In this document: piece after piece, positions 34,235-47,300 of the stretch
Layout of the letters: the number at the start of each line of letters is the position of its first letter
How positions within the stretch are numbered: position 1 is the first letter of the stretch
Assembly (NCBI RefSeq): GCF_000002235.5
Contig: NW_022145611.1
Location: forward strand, 22,295,298-22,359,297
Direction: 5' to 3'
Length of the DNA: 64,000 bases
From: Strongylocentrotus purpuratus
Taxonomy: Eukaryota > Echinodermata > Echinoidea > Camarodonta > Strongylocentrotidae
Notes under the pieces: model-generated
Told to the model about the DNA's origin: nothing
The model's input: the letters and a program-made list of their open reading frames with translations, nothing else
The model's database searches: none
Translations under genes and position numbers: made by a program

Positions 34235-35477
34235 TCTGGTCTCCTCCAGACATTCTCAACTCCCTATCGTATGGCTGAAATGTTTCCGTTTCAATAATAC
34301 AAATTCTTGCACGGTATTTTTGAGACATTCAAATAGTAAGGAAACTTGTCATTACTTCATTAGCATTTAGTGTCCAAAAGAGTTTGCATGAAATAAAGCT
34401 TTTACACCGCTAGTCCAGGGAGGATTCTGCCCCGAATAAAAAAATAAAGTGTTAACCCCCACTTCCCCTTTAGAATAATAACCCCACAAATTATTATAAT
34501 TACAATTCACAATCGAGAAGCTAAGGACTGCTCCATTTTTAACACTTCCTGGTTACAATCTTCTGAAACACGAAAATGATTTACAACTACATGTATAGGC
34601 CTGCATGGACTATAGAAGGCCTGCATGGAACTTGAAATTAATTAATAAAATCCATGAATGGTAATGGAAGGAGCCAAATAGATATGCAATTCTGTTCATC
34701 TATGGGATATATCATACTTCTAAAATCTTGAGTAGGCCTACGTGAAATCCAATATGTAATACTATGTCGGGAGACAGCAGTTCAAAGGAGAGAAAAAAGG
34801 AGGATCAATTGCCAAATAATTCACAGAATACAAATGAATAAAGTTATTCTTTATGTTTATAAAAAATGATTTTGGACCTTAATGTGATTAAAATTCATAG
34901 GTTTCATGAAAGAAGCAAAGTATTAGATCTCTAAAAAAAATCAAAAGGAAACTTACCATAATGGGTAGCAGATGACTCCTATTTCGTCTTCATGCGTTCG
35001 TGTTGATATACTACTGTTTGTAAGCACCACATTGCATTGAGAGATTTCAGTTGTTAAAATTGATAACGGACCCGTGTACATGTCACATTGTAAGTCATCG
35101 ATCAGGATTCTTCCAGTTCCTCTTTCAAAAGGGCTATCATCGTGATGAAAAGACGATCCGGCTTGATATCCAAGCTGCCTACATACGGCATCGAGACTGG
35201 CCTCATCAAATGATCCGCCATGGGTAGCAGAGCCCCACTCACCGTCTAGGAAGACTTCAAGACGACCCTGCTCTGTGTAGTTACTTCCAGCCAATCGGAT
35301 GTCGAAATCTGGAGAGATTGAAAGAAAGAGAGAATGAGAGAGAGGGCGAGACAGAGAGAGAGGGAGAGAGAGAGAGAGGGGGTTGCAGTGGTGGAAACAC
35401 TAGAAATAATCCATGCACCTTGCTGCCAAATAATGAGTTAATCATAAATGGACTGAATAGGTCATTTGAAATTCAGC

Positions 35478-35503
35478 GGGGGGGGGGGGGGGGGGGGGGG
35501 GGG
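35478..35503. repeat. 26-base G homopolymer
   Basis: Uninterrupted G run in the intron next to the SRCR2 exon copy; the left copy has 15 G at 5134-5148. It is a strong G-quadruplex candidate and a typical place for length errors. Confidence 0.85.
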
Positions 35504-35821
35504 CTGCAAGAATATCCGACATCGTAAGTCTATGTCTCTATAAAAAGGAACGTCATTCCACTAATTAGTTTCGGCAGAATCGTTAAGGACATATCTTACA
35601 AGTCTAAGTCATATCTGTTTTCAGATTAATTATTTTCATCTTCGTGGCAACTCTTTATAATTCCTCTTTCATTATTTCATGGATGATGTCAATCATTGTT
35701 CCCACTATCACTCACAGTTGGCACACTATCAATGGTCATTTCACTGAATGAGACTACCTTGCTTTTTTAAGAAAACATAGGTCAATAAATGAATGAATAA
35801 ATAAATAATCAAATGAATTAA

Positions 35822-35955
35822 TAATACTTTATTCGACATTATATTCTTTTGAAATGTGTAAAATTTGCAATGTTTTGTTTGTTATATATTTGTAAAAATG
35901 AAAAAGAAAAAGAAAATCAAACAGAAATAAATAAATCAAATCAAATCAAATCAAA
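35822..35955. mobile_element. (TCAAA)n-tailed insertion, right copy only
   Basis: About 130 bp present only in the right copy, starting TACTTTATTCGAC and ending AAATCAAATCAAATCAAAT. Simple pentamer tails mark some non-LTR retroelement insertions. No coding text. Confidence 0.4.
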
Positions 35956-36315
35956 TAGAGAGATAAACAATTAAATAAATAGATAGATGAATAAATAATG
36001 CTTCGTATTATTGTATTATCATAATTTACATATTTTTTACTTGTGTTTACTCATAAGATCGTATAGATCTTTACCCACCATGTGGAGGTCCGCAAGAGAC
36101 TTGAGCAACATGATCTGAGTGACAGAACTGTTGTGGGTCCAGACCGTCCTGTAGGGTTCTATCCGTAAAGGGACAATCCTCAAGACGATCTTCTGTTCCG
36201 TTACATCGGAAATCCCTGTGGTGCCACAACAAAACAACATTATTACCACTTATACTGAGTAATACTGCTACCAATGTGTCTTGATGTGTGATCATGATGT
36301 ATCCAATTATACTCT

Positions 36316-36610
36316 TCTCATTTATTTATTGATATATTTATTTATTTATTTATTATTTATTCATTTTATATATTTATTTATTTGTTATTTATTTAATTAT
36401 TTATTTATCTATTTATTTAGTTATTTATTTATCTATTTATTTATTTATTTATTTATTTATTTATGTATGTATGTATTTATTTATTTGTTATTTATTTAAT
36501 TATTTATTTATCTATTTATTTAGTTATTTATTTATCTATTTATTTATTTATTTATTTATGTATGTATGTATTTATTTATTTGTTTATTTTAGAAATTTAT
36601 TTATATAATA
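36316..36610. repeat. (TTTA)n microsatellite
   Basis: Nearly 300 bp of TTTA, TTTG and ATCT tetramers, including an internal duplicated block with two GTATGTATGTA interruptions. The left copy has a shorter version around 6840-6910. Confidence 0.95.
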
Positions 36611-37175
36611 AATTTATTCAGTTATCTATTCTTTTATGAACTTAACTATCAAATCTTCTTGTACCAGGGTGGCTCCATCGGTGATTTCGAAACTGTCTCA
36701 CAAGAATGCTCTGCAAATTAACACATGTAATATGAACAGTTAAGATAGATGCAAACAATAGATGATTAAAAAAAAACAATTAGAAGCAAGCAACATAATA
36801 TACGAGACAAAAATAGGTAGATGTCAACTCAGCAAGTACATTTTATACCATGAAATAAAAACTTATTTATTAGTTATACTAGTAAAACATAATCCCAAGT
36901 ATGCTGGCATAACAGTAGTATTTAATATTGATATTGATGCAGCCATTCACCTGTATCATCTCTCAATGATCCTGATTTTATACAATTTGTGGTTGTAAAT
37001 ATATCTTTAAAAAAATTGGAACCCTTTTCTTATATACTTGTGGTAACTCAGATGTATTGAAGAAGCTGCAGTAGTAGTAATGTGTTAACATTATTATTGC
37101 ATGCAGGGCCCTCAGGAAGCACAGCATGGACATAGTATATGCTGATGAGGCTTCCGTCGTAGATAAACTAAAATG

Positions 37176-38218
37176 TTCTTTATCGAAAATAATATCGCTA
37201 GTGATATTCGTTTGTCACGCAATGTGGTCAATAAGGAATCTAAAAGATCACGACGTTTCGTATGCTACTGCGATACTTCGTCAGGTGATAAAAACTTGTT
37301 GTTGTTGTTTATTTAAAATTTGTTTTGGCATTGCAGTCAGAAATGACTATTTATGCCAGCTAAAAATAGCGGTATTTATTTTTTATATATTCTATTTTGA
37401 GATATTCATATAAGTATATATGTAATGTATATATATACATTACTATTATTTTTTTTTTTGTGCTCATTTTTGTTGTTGTATATTTGGAATTCGGAATTGA
37501 ATGGTGAGTTACACACTTTAATAAGAGCCTTGACTCAGTAATAATATGAAGATCTTTTGGCTAAGAGAAAACAAAATAGGAAACATGTAGTCGTAAAACG
37601 GTGACACATATACATAAACATCAAAACAATAGGTGTACATTGGGAGGTGCTTTTGTTAGATCCTTATACTGCTAATAATAAGATTAACATCAAATAACGT
37701 TGTGTTAGTCTTTGCCGACTATTCACAAAAGTTCAATGCCATGATATACAAAATATTTTAGGTAAGAGAAAACCATGGGTTAAATAGTGCAGTAACTATG
37801 AAAGGGTTTCCAGCTCTCGTGAGATGTTTCCCCTTTTATAAAATAAAACCACGTTTTAACCAGTATTATCGAATTAGTTGATTTTGGTTTTATACTGATA
37901 TATAGTTGATATAAGTTATATAAATATACCCAAAACATACACAAAATAAAGTACCCATGTACAATATATCAGTTCTCAAAAGCTTTTCCTCGTCATTATC
38001 TTGATTTGAACCAGTAGTAACTATTTCGATGATATTACTATTATATCGATAAATAATCACAACATAATAAACATAAATAGGTAGGCAATGTACCCAAAAC
38101 AGAGGAGTACCTCCGAAGAGAATGCCCGCTCTCATAAAATATAACTAGTTGCTATAGTAATGCTATCAGTAATAAAGGCAGTAATTACGATTACTATGAT
38201 GATATATACCGTAATTTA
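37176..38218. other. Unique spacer between the receptor copy and the satellite
   Basis: AT-rich and not found elsewhere in the window. It holds the hammerhead-like motif near its left end. The plus-strand frame at 37126-37413 crosses the duplication boundary and is not considered a gene. Confidence 0.55.
37250..37290 (-). ncRNA. Hammerhead-ribozyme-like motif
   Basis: Read on the minus strand: ATCAC, CTGACGA (37284-37278), an 18-base stem-loop in which GTAT..GC pairs with GC..ATAC around AGTA, then GAAAC (37259-37255), GTC and GTGAT. Both conserved core strings (CTGANGA and GAAA) are present, stem I (ATCAC/GTGAT) is a perfect 5 bp helix, and GTC sits at the cleavage position. Stem III is almost absent, as known for hammerheads of Penelope-like elements. 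No retroelement frame is attached. Activity is not shown by sequence. Confidence 0.5.
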
Positions 38219-41200
38219 TTCAAGAAGATGTCTGCGATCTCTATTCATCCAAAATAACGTATTGTAGATGATTTCATGAAATGTTGAAAAAGGGTAATTT
38301 TTGAGAAAAAAAGGCAAAGGGTTAACCCCTCATTTTTGCCAAAATATGAACATTTTCAAAAAGACCTCTTTTCATCTCTGTAAGATGTCTGTGACCTCTA
38401 TTCATCTAAAATATGGTATTGTAAATGATTTCATTAAATTTTGGAAAAAGGTACTTTTTGAGGAAAAAAAGCAAGGGGTTAACCCCTCATTTTTGCCAAA
38501 ATATGAACATTTTCAAAAAGACCTCTTTTCATCTCAGGAAGATGTCTCTGACCTCTATTCATCCAAAATATGGTATTGTAGATCATTTCATGAAATGTTG
38601 AAAAAATGGAACTTTTGAGAAAAAAAGGCAAGGAGTTAACCCCTCATTTTTGCCAAAATATGAACATTTTCAAAAAGGCCTCTTTTCATCTTAGGAAGAT
38701 GTCTGTGACCTCAATTTATCCAAAATATGGTATTGTAGATGATTTCATGAAATGTTTTGAAAAAGGTACTTTTTGAGAAAAAAAGGCAAGGGGTTAGCCC
38801 CTCTTTTTTGCCAAAATATGAACATTTTCAAAAAGACCACGTTTCATCTGAGGAAGGTGTCTGTGACCTCTATTCATCCAAAATATGGTATTGTAGATGA
38901 TTTCATGAAAAGTTGAAAAAAGGTACTTTTTAATAAAAAAAGGCAAGGGGTTAGCCCCTCATTTTTGCCAAAATATGAACATTTTCAAAAAGCCTTTTTT
39001 CATCTGAGGAAGATGTCTGTGACCTCTATTCATCCAAAATATGGTATTGTAGATCATTTCATGAAATATTGAAAAAAGGTAATTTTTGAGAAAAAAAAGG
39101 CAAGGGGTTAACCCCTCATTTTTGCCAAAATATGAACATTTTCAAAAAGACCTCTTTTTATCTGAGGAAGATGTCTGTGACCTCTATTCATCCAAAATAT
39201 GGTATTGTAGATCATTTTATGAAATGTTGAAAAAAGGTAATTTTTTTAAAAAAAAAGGGCAAGGGGTTAACCACTTTTTGAGAAAAAAAGGCAAGGGGTT
39301 AGCCCCTCTTTTTGCCAAAATATGAACATTTTCAAAAAGACCACGTTTCATCTGAGGAAGGTGTCTGTGACCTCTATTCATCCAAAATATGGTAAGGTAG
39401 ATGATTTCATGAAAAGTTGAAAAAAGGTACTTTTTAAGAAAAAAAGGCAAGGGGTTAGTTAACCCCTCATTTTTGCCAAAATATGAACATTTTCAAAAAG
39501 ACCACGTTTCTTCTGAGGAAGGTGTCTGTGACCTCTATTCATCCAAAATATGGTATTGTAGATCATTTCATGAAATGTTGAAAAAAGGTAATTTTTGAGA
39601 AAAAAAGGCAAGGGGTTAACCCCTCATTTTTGCCAAAATATGAACATTTTCAAAAAGACCTCTTTTCATCTTAGGGAGATGTCTGTGACCTCAATTTATC
39701 CAAAATATGGTATTGTAGATGATTTCATGAAATGTTTTGAAAAAGGTACTTTTTGAGAAAAAAAGGCAAGGGGTTAGCCCCTCATTTTTGCCAAAATATG
39801 AACATTTTCAAAAAGGCCTCTTTTCATCTTAGGGAGATGTCTGTGACCTCAATTTATCCAAAATATGGTATTGTAGATGATTTCATGAAATGTTTTGAAA
39901 AAGGTACTTTTTGAGAAAAAAAGGTAAGGGGTTAGCCCCTCTTTTTGCCAAAATATGAACATTTTCAAAAAGACCACGTTTCATCTGAGGAAGGTGTCTG
40001 TGACCTCTATTCATCCAAAATATGGTATTGTAGATGATTTCATGAAAAGTTGAAAAAAGGTACTTTTTAAGAAAAAAAGGCAAGGGGTTAGCCCCTCATT
40101 TTTGCCAAAATATGAACATTTTCAAAAAGCCTTTTTTCATCTGAGGAAGATGTCTGTGACCTCTATTCATCCAAAATATGGTATTGTAGATCATTTCATG
40201 AAATGTTGAAAAAAGGTAATTTTTGAGAAAAAAAGGCAAGGGGTTAACCCCTCATTTTTGCCAAAATAAGAACATTTTCAAAAAGACCTCTTTTTATCTG
40301 AGCAAGATGTCTGTGACCTGTTTTCATCCAAAATATGGTATTGTAGATCATTTTATGAAATGTTGAAAAAAGGTAATTTTTTTAAAAAAAAAGGGCAAGG
40401 GGTTAACCCCTCATTTTTGCCAAAATATGAACATTTTCAAAAAGACCTCTTTTCATCTCAGTAAGATGTCTGTGACCTCTATTCATCCAAAATATGGTAT
40501 TGTAGATCATTTCATGAAGTGTTGAGAAAAAAAGGCAAGGGGTTAGCACCTCATTTTTGCCAAAATATGAACATTTTCAAAAGACCTCTTTTTATTTGAG
40601 GAAGATGTCTGTGACCTCTATTCATCCAAAATATGGTATTGTAGATAATTTTATGACATGTTGAAAAAAGGTAATTTTTGAGAAAAAAGGGCAAGGGGTT
40701 AACCCCTCATTTTTGCCAAAATATGAACATTTTCAAAAAGACCTCTTTTCATCTCAGGAAGATGTCTGTGACCTCTATTCATCCAAAATATGGTATTGTA
40801 GATCATTTCATGAAATGTTGAGAAAAAAAGGCAAGGGGTTAGCCCCTCATTTTTGCCAAAATATGAACATTTTCAAAAAGACCACGTTTCATCTGACGAA
40901 GGTGTCTGTGACCTCTATTCATCCAAAATATGGTATTGTAGATCATTTTATGAAATGTTGAAAAAATGGAATTTTTGAGAAAAAAAGGCAAGGGGTTAGC
41001 CCCTCATTTTTGCCAAAATATGAACATTTTCAAAAAGACCTCTTTTTATTTGAGGTAGATGTCTTTGACGTCTATTCATCCAAAATATGGTATTGTAGAT
41101 AATTTTATGACAAGTTGAAAAAAGGTAATTTTAAAGGAAAAAGGGCAATGGGTTAACCCCTCATTTTTGCCAAAATATGAACATTTTCAAAAAGACCTCT

Positions 41201-41519
41201 TTTCATCTCAGGAAGGTGTCTGTGACCTCTATTCATCCAAAATATGGTATTGTAGATCATTTCATGAAATGTTGAGAAAAAAAGGCAAGGGGTTAGCCCC
41301 TCATTTTTGCCAAAATATGAACATTTTCAAAAAGACCTCTTTTTATTTGAGGTAGATGTCTTTGACGTCTATTCATCCAAAATATGGTATTGTAGATAAT
41401 TTTATGACATGTTGAAAAAAGGTAATTTTTGAGAAAAAAAGGCAAGGGGTTAGCCCCTCATTTTTGCCAAAATATGAACATTTTCAATAGACCACGTTTC
41501 ATCTGAGGAAGGTGTCTGT

Positions 41520-44350
41520 GACCTCTATTCATCCAAAATATGGCATTGTAGATCATTTCATGAAATGTTGAAAAAAGGTAATTTTTGAGAAAAAAAGGCA
41601 AGGGGTTAGTTAACCCCTCATTTTTGCCAAAATATGAACATTTTCAAAAAGACCACGTTTCTTCTGAGGAAGGTGTCTGTGACCTCTATTCATCCAAAAT
41701 ATGGTATTGTAGATCATTTCATGAAATGTTGAAAAAAGGTAATTTTTGAGAAAAAAAGGCAAGGGGTAAACCCCTCATTTTTGCCAAAATATGAACATTT
41801 TCAAAAAGGCCTCTCTTCATCTGAGGAAGATGTCTGTGACCTCTTTTCATCAAAAATATGATATTGTAGATCATTTCATGAAATGTTGAAAAAAGGTAAT
41901 TTTTGAGAAAAAAAGGCAAAGGGTTAACCCCTCATTTTTGCCAAAATATGAACATTTTCAAAAAGACCTCTTTTTATCTGAGGCAGATGTCTGTGACCTC
42001 TATTTATCTTAAATATGGTATTGTAGATGATTTCATGAAATGTTGAAAAAGGGTACTTTTTGAGAAAAAAATGCAAGGGGTTAGCCCCTCATTTTTGCCA
42101 AAATATGAACATTTTCAAAAAGGCCTCTTTTCATCTTAGGGAGATGTCTGTGACCTCAATTTATCCAAAATATGGTATTGTAGATGATTTTATGAAATGT
42201 TTTGAAAAAGGTACTTTTTGAGAAAAAAAGGCAAGGGCCGGGTTAGCCCCTCTTTTTGCCAAAATATGAACATTTTCAAAAAGACCACGTTTCATCTGAG
42301 GAAGGTGTCTGTGACCTCTATTCATCAAAAATATGGTATTGTAGATGATTTCATGAAAAGTTGAAAAAAGGTACTTTTTAAGAAAAAAAGGCAAGGGGTT
42401 AGCCCCTCATTTTTGCCAAAATATGAACATTTTCAAAAAGCCTTTTTTCATCTGAGGAAGATGTCTGTGACCTCTATTCATCCAAAATATGGTATTGTAG
42501 ATAATTTTATGACATGTTGAAAAAAGGTAATTTTTGAGAAAAAAGGGCAAGGGGTTAACCCCTCATTTTTGCCAAAATATGAACATTTTCAAAAAGACCT
42601 CTTTTCTTCTGAGGAAGGTGTCTGTGACCTCTATTCATCCAAAATATGGTATTGTAGATCATTTCATGAAATGTTGAAAAAAGGTAATTTTTGAGAAAAA
42701 AAGGCAAGGGGTTAACCCCTCATTTTTGCCAAAATATGAACATTTCTAAAAAGACCTCTTTTCATCTGAGGAAGATGTCTGTGACCTCTTTTCATCAAAA
42801 ATATGGTATTGTAGATCATTTCATGAAATGTTGAAAAAAGGTAATTTTTGAGAAAAAAAGGCAAAGGGTTAACCCCTCATTTTTGCCAAAATATGAACAT
42901 TTTCAATAGACCACGTTTCATCTGAGGAAGGTGTCTGTGACCTCTATTCATCCAAAATATGGCATTGTAGATCATTTCATGAAATGTTGAAAAAGGGTAC
43001 TTTTTGAGAAAAAAAGGCAAGGGGTTAGTTAACCCCTCATTTTTGCCAAAATATGAACATTTTCAAAAAGACCACGTTTCTTCTGAGGAAGGTGTCTGTG
43101 ACCTCTATTCATCCAAAATATGGTATTGTAGATCATTTCATGAAATGTTGAAAAAAGGTAATTTTTGAGAAAAAAAGGCAAGGGGTAAACCCCTCATTTT
43201 TGCCAAAATATGAACATTTTCAAAAAGGCCTCTCTTCATCTGAGGAAGATGTCTGTGACCTCTTTTCATCAAAAATATGATATTGTAGATCATTTCATGA
43301 AATGTTGAAAAAAGGTAATTTTTGAGAAAAAAAGGCAAAGGGTTAACCCCTCATTTTTGCCAAAATATGAACATTTTCAAAAAGACCTCTTTTTATCTGA
43401 GGCAGATGTCTGTGACCTCTATTTATCTTAAATATGGTATTGTAGATGATTTCATGAAATGTTGAAAAAGGGTACTTTTTGAGAAAAAAATGCAAGGGGT
43501 TAGCCCCTCATTTTTGCCAAAATATGAACATTTTCAAAAAGGCCTCTTTTCATCTTAGGGAGATGTCTGTGACCTCAATTTATCCAAAATATGGTATTGT
43601 AGATGATTTCATGAAATGTTTTGAAAAAGGTACTTTTTGAGAAAAAAAGGCAAGGGCCGGGTTAGCCCCTCTTTTTTGCCAAAATATGAACATTTTCAAA
43701 AAGACCACGTTTCATCTGAGGAAGGTGTCTGTGACCTCTATTCATCCAAAATATGGTATTGTAGATGATTTCATGAAAAGTTGAAAAAAGGTACTTTTTA
43801 AGAAAAAAAGGCAAGGGGTTAGCCCCTCATTTTTGCCAAAATATGAACATTTTCAAAAAGCCTTTTTTCATCTGAGGAAGATGTCTGTGACCTCTATTCA
43901 TCCAAAATATGGTATTGTAGATAATTTTATGACATGTTGAAAAAAGGTAATTTTTGAGAAAAAAGGGCAAGGGGTTAACCCCTCATTTTTGCCAAAATAT
44001 GAACATTTTCAAAAAGACCTCTTTTCTTCTGAGGAAGGTGTCTGTGACCTCTATTCATCCAAAATATGGTATTGTAGATCATTTCATGAAATGTTGAAAA
44101 AAGGTAATTTTTGAGAAAAAAAGGCAAGGGGTTAACCCCTCATTTTTGCCAAAATATGAACATTTCTAAAAAGACCTCTTTTCATCTGAGGAAGATGTCT
44201 GTGACCTCTTTTCATCAAAAATATGGTATTGTAGATCATTTCATGAAATGTTGAAAAAAGGTAATTTTTGAGAAAAAAAGGCAAAGGGTTAACCCCTCAT
44301 TTTTGCCAAAATATAAACATTTTCAAAAAGACCTCTTTTTATCTGAGGAA
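41520..44350. repeat. Tandem 1.42 kb block (9 monomers), two copies
   Basis: Two rare variants, TTAGTTAACCCC (41609 and 43026) and GGGCCGGGTTAG (42235 and 43654), are each repeated 1,417-1,419 bp apart with closely matching sequence between. This is a local nine-monomer duplication inside the array. Confidence 0.85.
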
Positions 44351-47300
44351 GATGTCTGTGACCTCTATTTATCCAAAATATGGTATTGTAGATGATTTCA
44401 TGAAATGTTGAAAAAGGGTACTTTTTGAGAAAAAATTGCAAGGGGTTAGCCCCTTATTTTTGCCAAAATATGAACATTTTCAAAAAGGCCTCTTTTCATC
44501 TTAGGAACATGTCTGTGACCTCAATTTATCCAAAATATAGTATTGTAGATGATTTCATGAAATGTTTTGAAAAAGGTACTTTTTGAGAAAAAAAGGCAAG
44601 GGGTTAGCCCCTCTTTTTTGCCAAAATATGAACATTTTCAAAAAGACCACGTTTCATCTGAGGAAGGTGTCTGTGACCTCTATTCATCCAAAATATGGTA
44701 TTGTAGATGATTTCATGAAAAGTTGAAAAAAGGTACTTTTTAAGAAAAAAAAGGCAAGGGGTAAGCCCCTCATTTTTGCCAAAATATGAACATTTTCAAA
44801 AAGCCTTTTTTCATCTGAGGAAGATGTCTGTGACCTCTATTCATCCAAAATATGGTATTGTAGATAATTTTATGACATGTTGAAAAAAGGTAATTTTGAG
44901 AAAAAAGGGCAAGGGGTTAACCCCTCATTTTTGCCAAAATATGAACATTTTCAAAAAGACCTCTTTTCTTCTGAGGAAGGTGTCTGTGACCTTTATTCAT
45001 CCAAAATATGGTATTGTAGATGATTTCATGAAATGTTTTGAAAAAGGTACTTTTTGAGAAAAAAAGGCAAGGGGTTAACCCCTCATTTTTGCCAAAATAT
45101 GAACATTTTCAAAAAGACCTCTTTTCATTTGAGGAAGATGTCTGTGACCTCTTTTCATCAAAAATATGGTATTGTAGATCATTTCATGAAATGTTGAAAA
45201 AAGGTAATTTTTAGGAAAAAAAAGGCAAGGGGTTAACCCCTCATTTTTGCCAAAATATGAACATTTTCAAAAAGACCACTTTTCATCTCAGGAAGATGTC
45301 TGTGACCTCTATTTATCCAAAATATGTTATTTTAGATGATTTCATGAAATGTTGAAAAATGGAACTTTTGAGAAAAAAAGGCAAGGGGTTAGCCCCTCAT
45401 TTTTGCCAAAATATGAACATTTTCAAAAAGACCACGTTTCTTCTGAGGAAGATGTCTGTGACCTCTTTTCATCAAAAATATGATATTGTAGATCATTTCA
45501 TGAAATGTTGAAAAAAGGTAATTTTTGAGAAAAAAAGGCAAAGGGTTAACCCCTCATTTTTGCCAAAATATGAACATTTTCAAAAAGACCTCTTTTTATC
45601 TGAGGCAGATGTCTGTGACCTCTATTTATCTTAAATATGGTATTGTAGATGATTTCATGAAATGTTGAAAAAGGGTACTTTTTGAGAAAAAAATGCAAGG
45701 GGTTAGCCCCTCATTTTTGCCAAAATATGAACATTTTCAAAAAGGCCTCTTTTCATCTTAGGGAGATGTCTGTGACCTCAATTTATCCAAAATATGGTAT
45801 TGTAGATGATTTCATGAAATGTTTTGAAAAAGGTACTTTTTGAGAAAAAAAGGCAAGGGCCGGGTTAGCCCCTCTTTTTGCCAAAATATGAACATTTTCA
45901 AAAAGACCACGTTTCATCTGAGGAAGGTGTCTGTGACCTCTATTCATCAAAAATATGGTATTGTAGATGATTTCATGAAAAGTTGAAAAAAGGTACTTTT
46001 TAAGAAAAAAAGGCAAGGGGTTAGCCCCTCATTTTTGCCAAAATATGAACATTTTCAAAAAGACCTCTTTTCTTCTGAGGAAGGTGTCTGTGACCTCTAT
46101 TCATCCAAAATATGGTATTGTAGATCATTTCATGAAATGTTGAAAAAAGGTAATTTTTGAGAAAAAAAGGCAAGGGGTTAACCCCTCATTTTTGCCAAAA
46201 TATGAACATTTCTAAAAAGACCTCTTTTCATCTGAGGAAGATGTCTGTGACCTCTTTTCATCAAAAATATGGTATTGTAGATCATTTCATGAAATGTTGA
46301 AAAAAGGTAATTTTTGAGAAAAAAAGGCAAAGGGTTAACCCCTCATTTTTGCCAAAATATGAACATTTTCAATAGACCACGTTTCATCTGAGGAAGGTGT
46401 CTGTGACCTCTATTCATCCAAAATATGGCATTGTAGATCATTTCATGAAATGTTGAAAAAGGGTACTTTTTGAGAAAAAAAGGCAAGGGGTTAGTTAACC
46501 CCTCATTTTTGCCAAAATATGAACATTTTCAAAAAGACCACGTTTCTTCTGAGGAAGGTGTCTGTGACCTCTATTCATCCAAAATATGGTATTGTAGATC
46601 ATTTCATGAAATGTTGAAAAAAGGTAATTTTTGAGAAAAAAAGGCAAGGGGTAAACCCCTCATTTTTGCCAAAATATGAACATTTTCAAAAAGCCTTTTT
46701 TCATCTGAGGAAGATGTCTGTGACCTTATTCATCCAAAATATGGTATTGTAGATAATTTCATGAAATGTTTTGAAAAAGGTACTTTTTGAGAAAAAAAGG
46801 CAAGGGGTTAACCCCTCATTTTTGCCAAAATATGAACATTTTCAAAAAGACCTCTTTTCATTTGAGGAAGATGTCTGTGACCTCTTTTCATCAAAAATAT
46901 GGTATTGTAGATCATTTCATGAAATGTTGAAAAAAGGTAATTTTTAGGAAAAAAAAGGCAAGGGGTTAACCCCTCATTTTTGCCAAAATATGAACATTTT
47001 CAAAAAGACCACTTTTCATCTCAGGAAGATGTCTGTGACCTCTATTTATCCAAAATATGTTATTTTAGATGATTTCATGAAATGTTGAAAAATGGAACTT
47101 TTGAGAAAAAAAGGCAAGGGGTTAGCCCCTCATTTTTGCCAAAATATGAACATTTTCAAAAAGACCACGTTTCTTCTGAGGAAGATGTCTGTGACCTCTT
47201 TTCATCAAAAATATGATATTGTAGATCATTTCATGAAATGTTGAAAAAAGGTAATTTTTGAGAAAAAAAGGCAAAGGGTTAACCCCTCATTTTTGCCAAA

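Larger units (their letters stand above)
31434..36215 (-). pseudogene. Truncated, broken copy of the SRCR receptor gene
   Basis: Counterparts of exons 4 to 8 are present: 36215-36079, 35308-34957, 34007-33872, 33193-32959 and 31792-31434. Exons 1-3 (leader, N-terminal module, first half of SRCR1) are missing. The SRCR2 exon has one extra base before its donor, so it leaves phase 2 and the splice creates a stop. The next exon has two extra bases (frameshift inside SRCR3). The last exon has lost one codon and has TGA in place of the first Trp of the membrane helix. Exon 4 and 7 copies are intact. Splice sites remain good throughout, so transcripts may exist, but no full receptor can be made. 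A new 5' end supplied by sequence after 37.2 kb was not seen. Confidence 0.85.
30045..37175. repeat. Right copy of the segmental duplication
   Basis: Direct copy of 1-7430, with scattered substitutions and many indels. The right limit is at about 37175, after GTAGATAAACTAAA. Left-copy sequence from there to 9099, including three coding exons, is absent. Private changes are the TTAA element (31846-32346), the hairpin at 33342-33372, a (TCAAA)n-tailed insertion at about 35822-35955, a long TTTA array, and expansion of the G run. Confidence 0.93.

Noticed and set aside
37126..37413. 95-residue plus-strand frame across the duplication edge
   Set aside because: It starts in copied intron sequence and runs over the hammerhead-like motif into unique DNA; no protein features.
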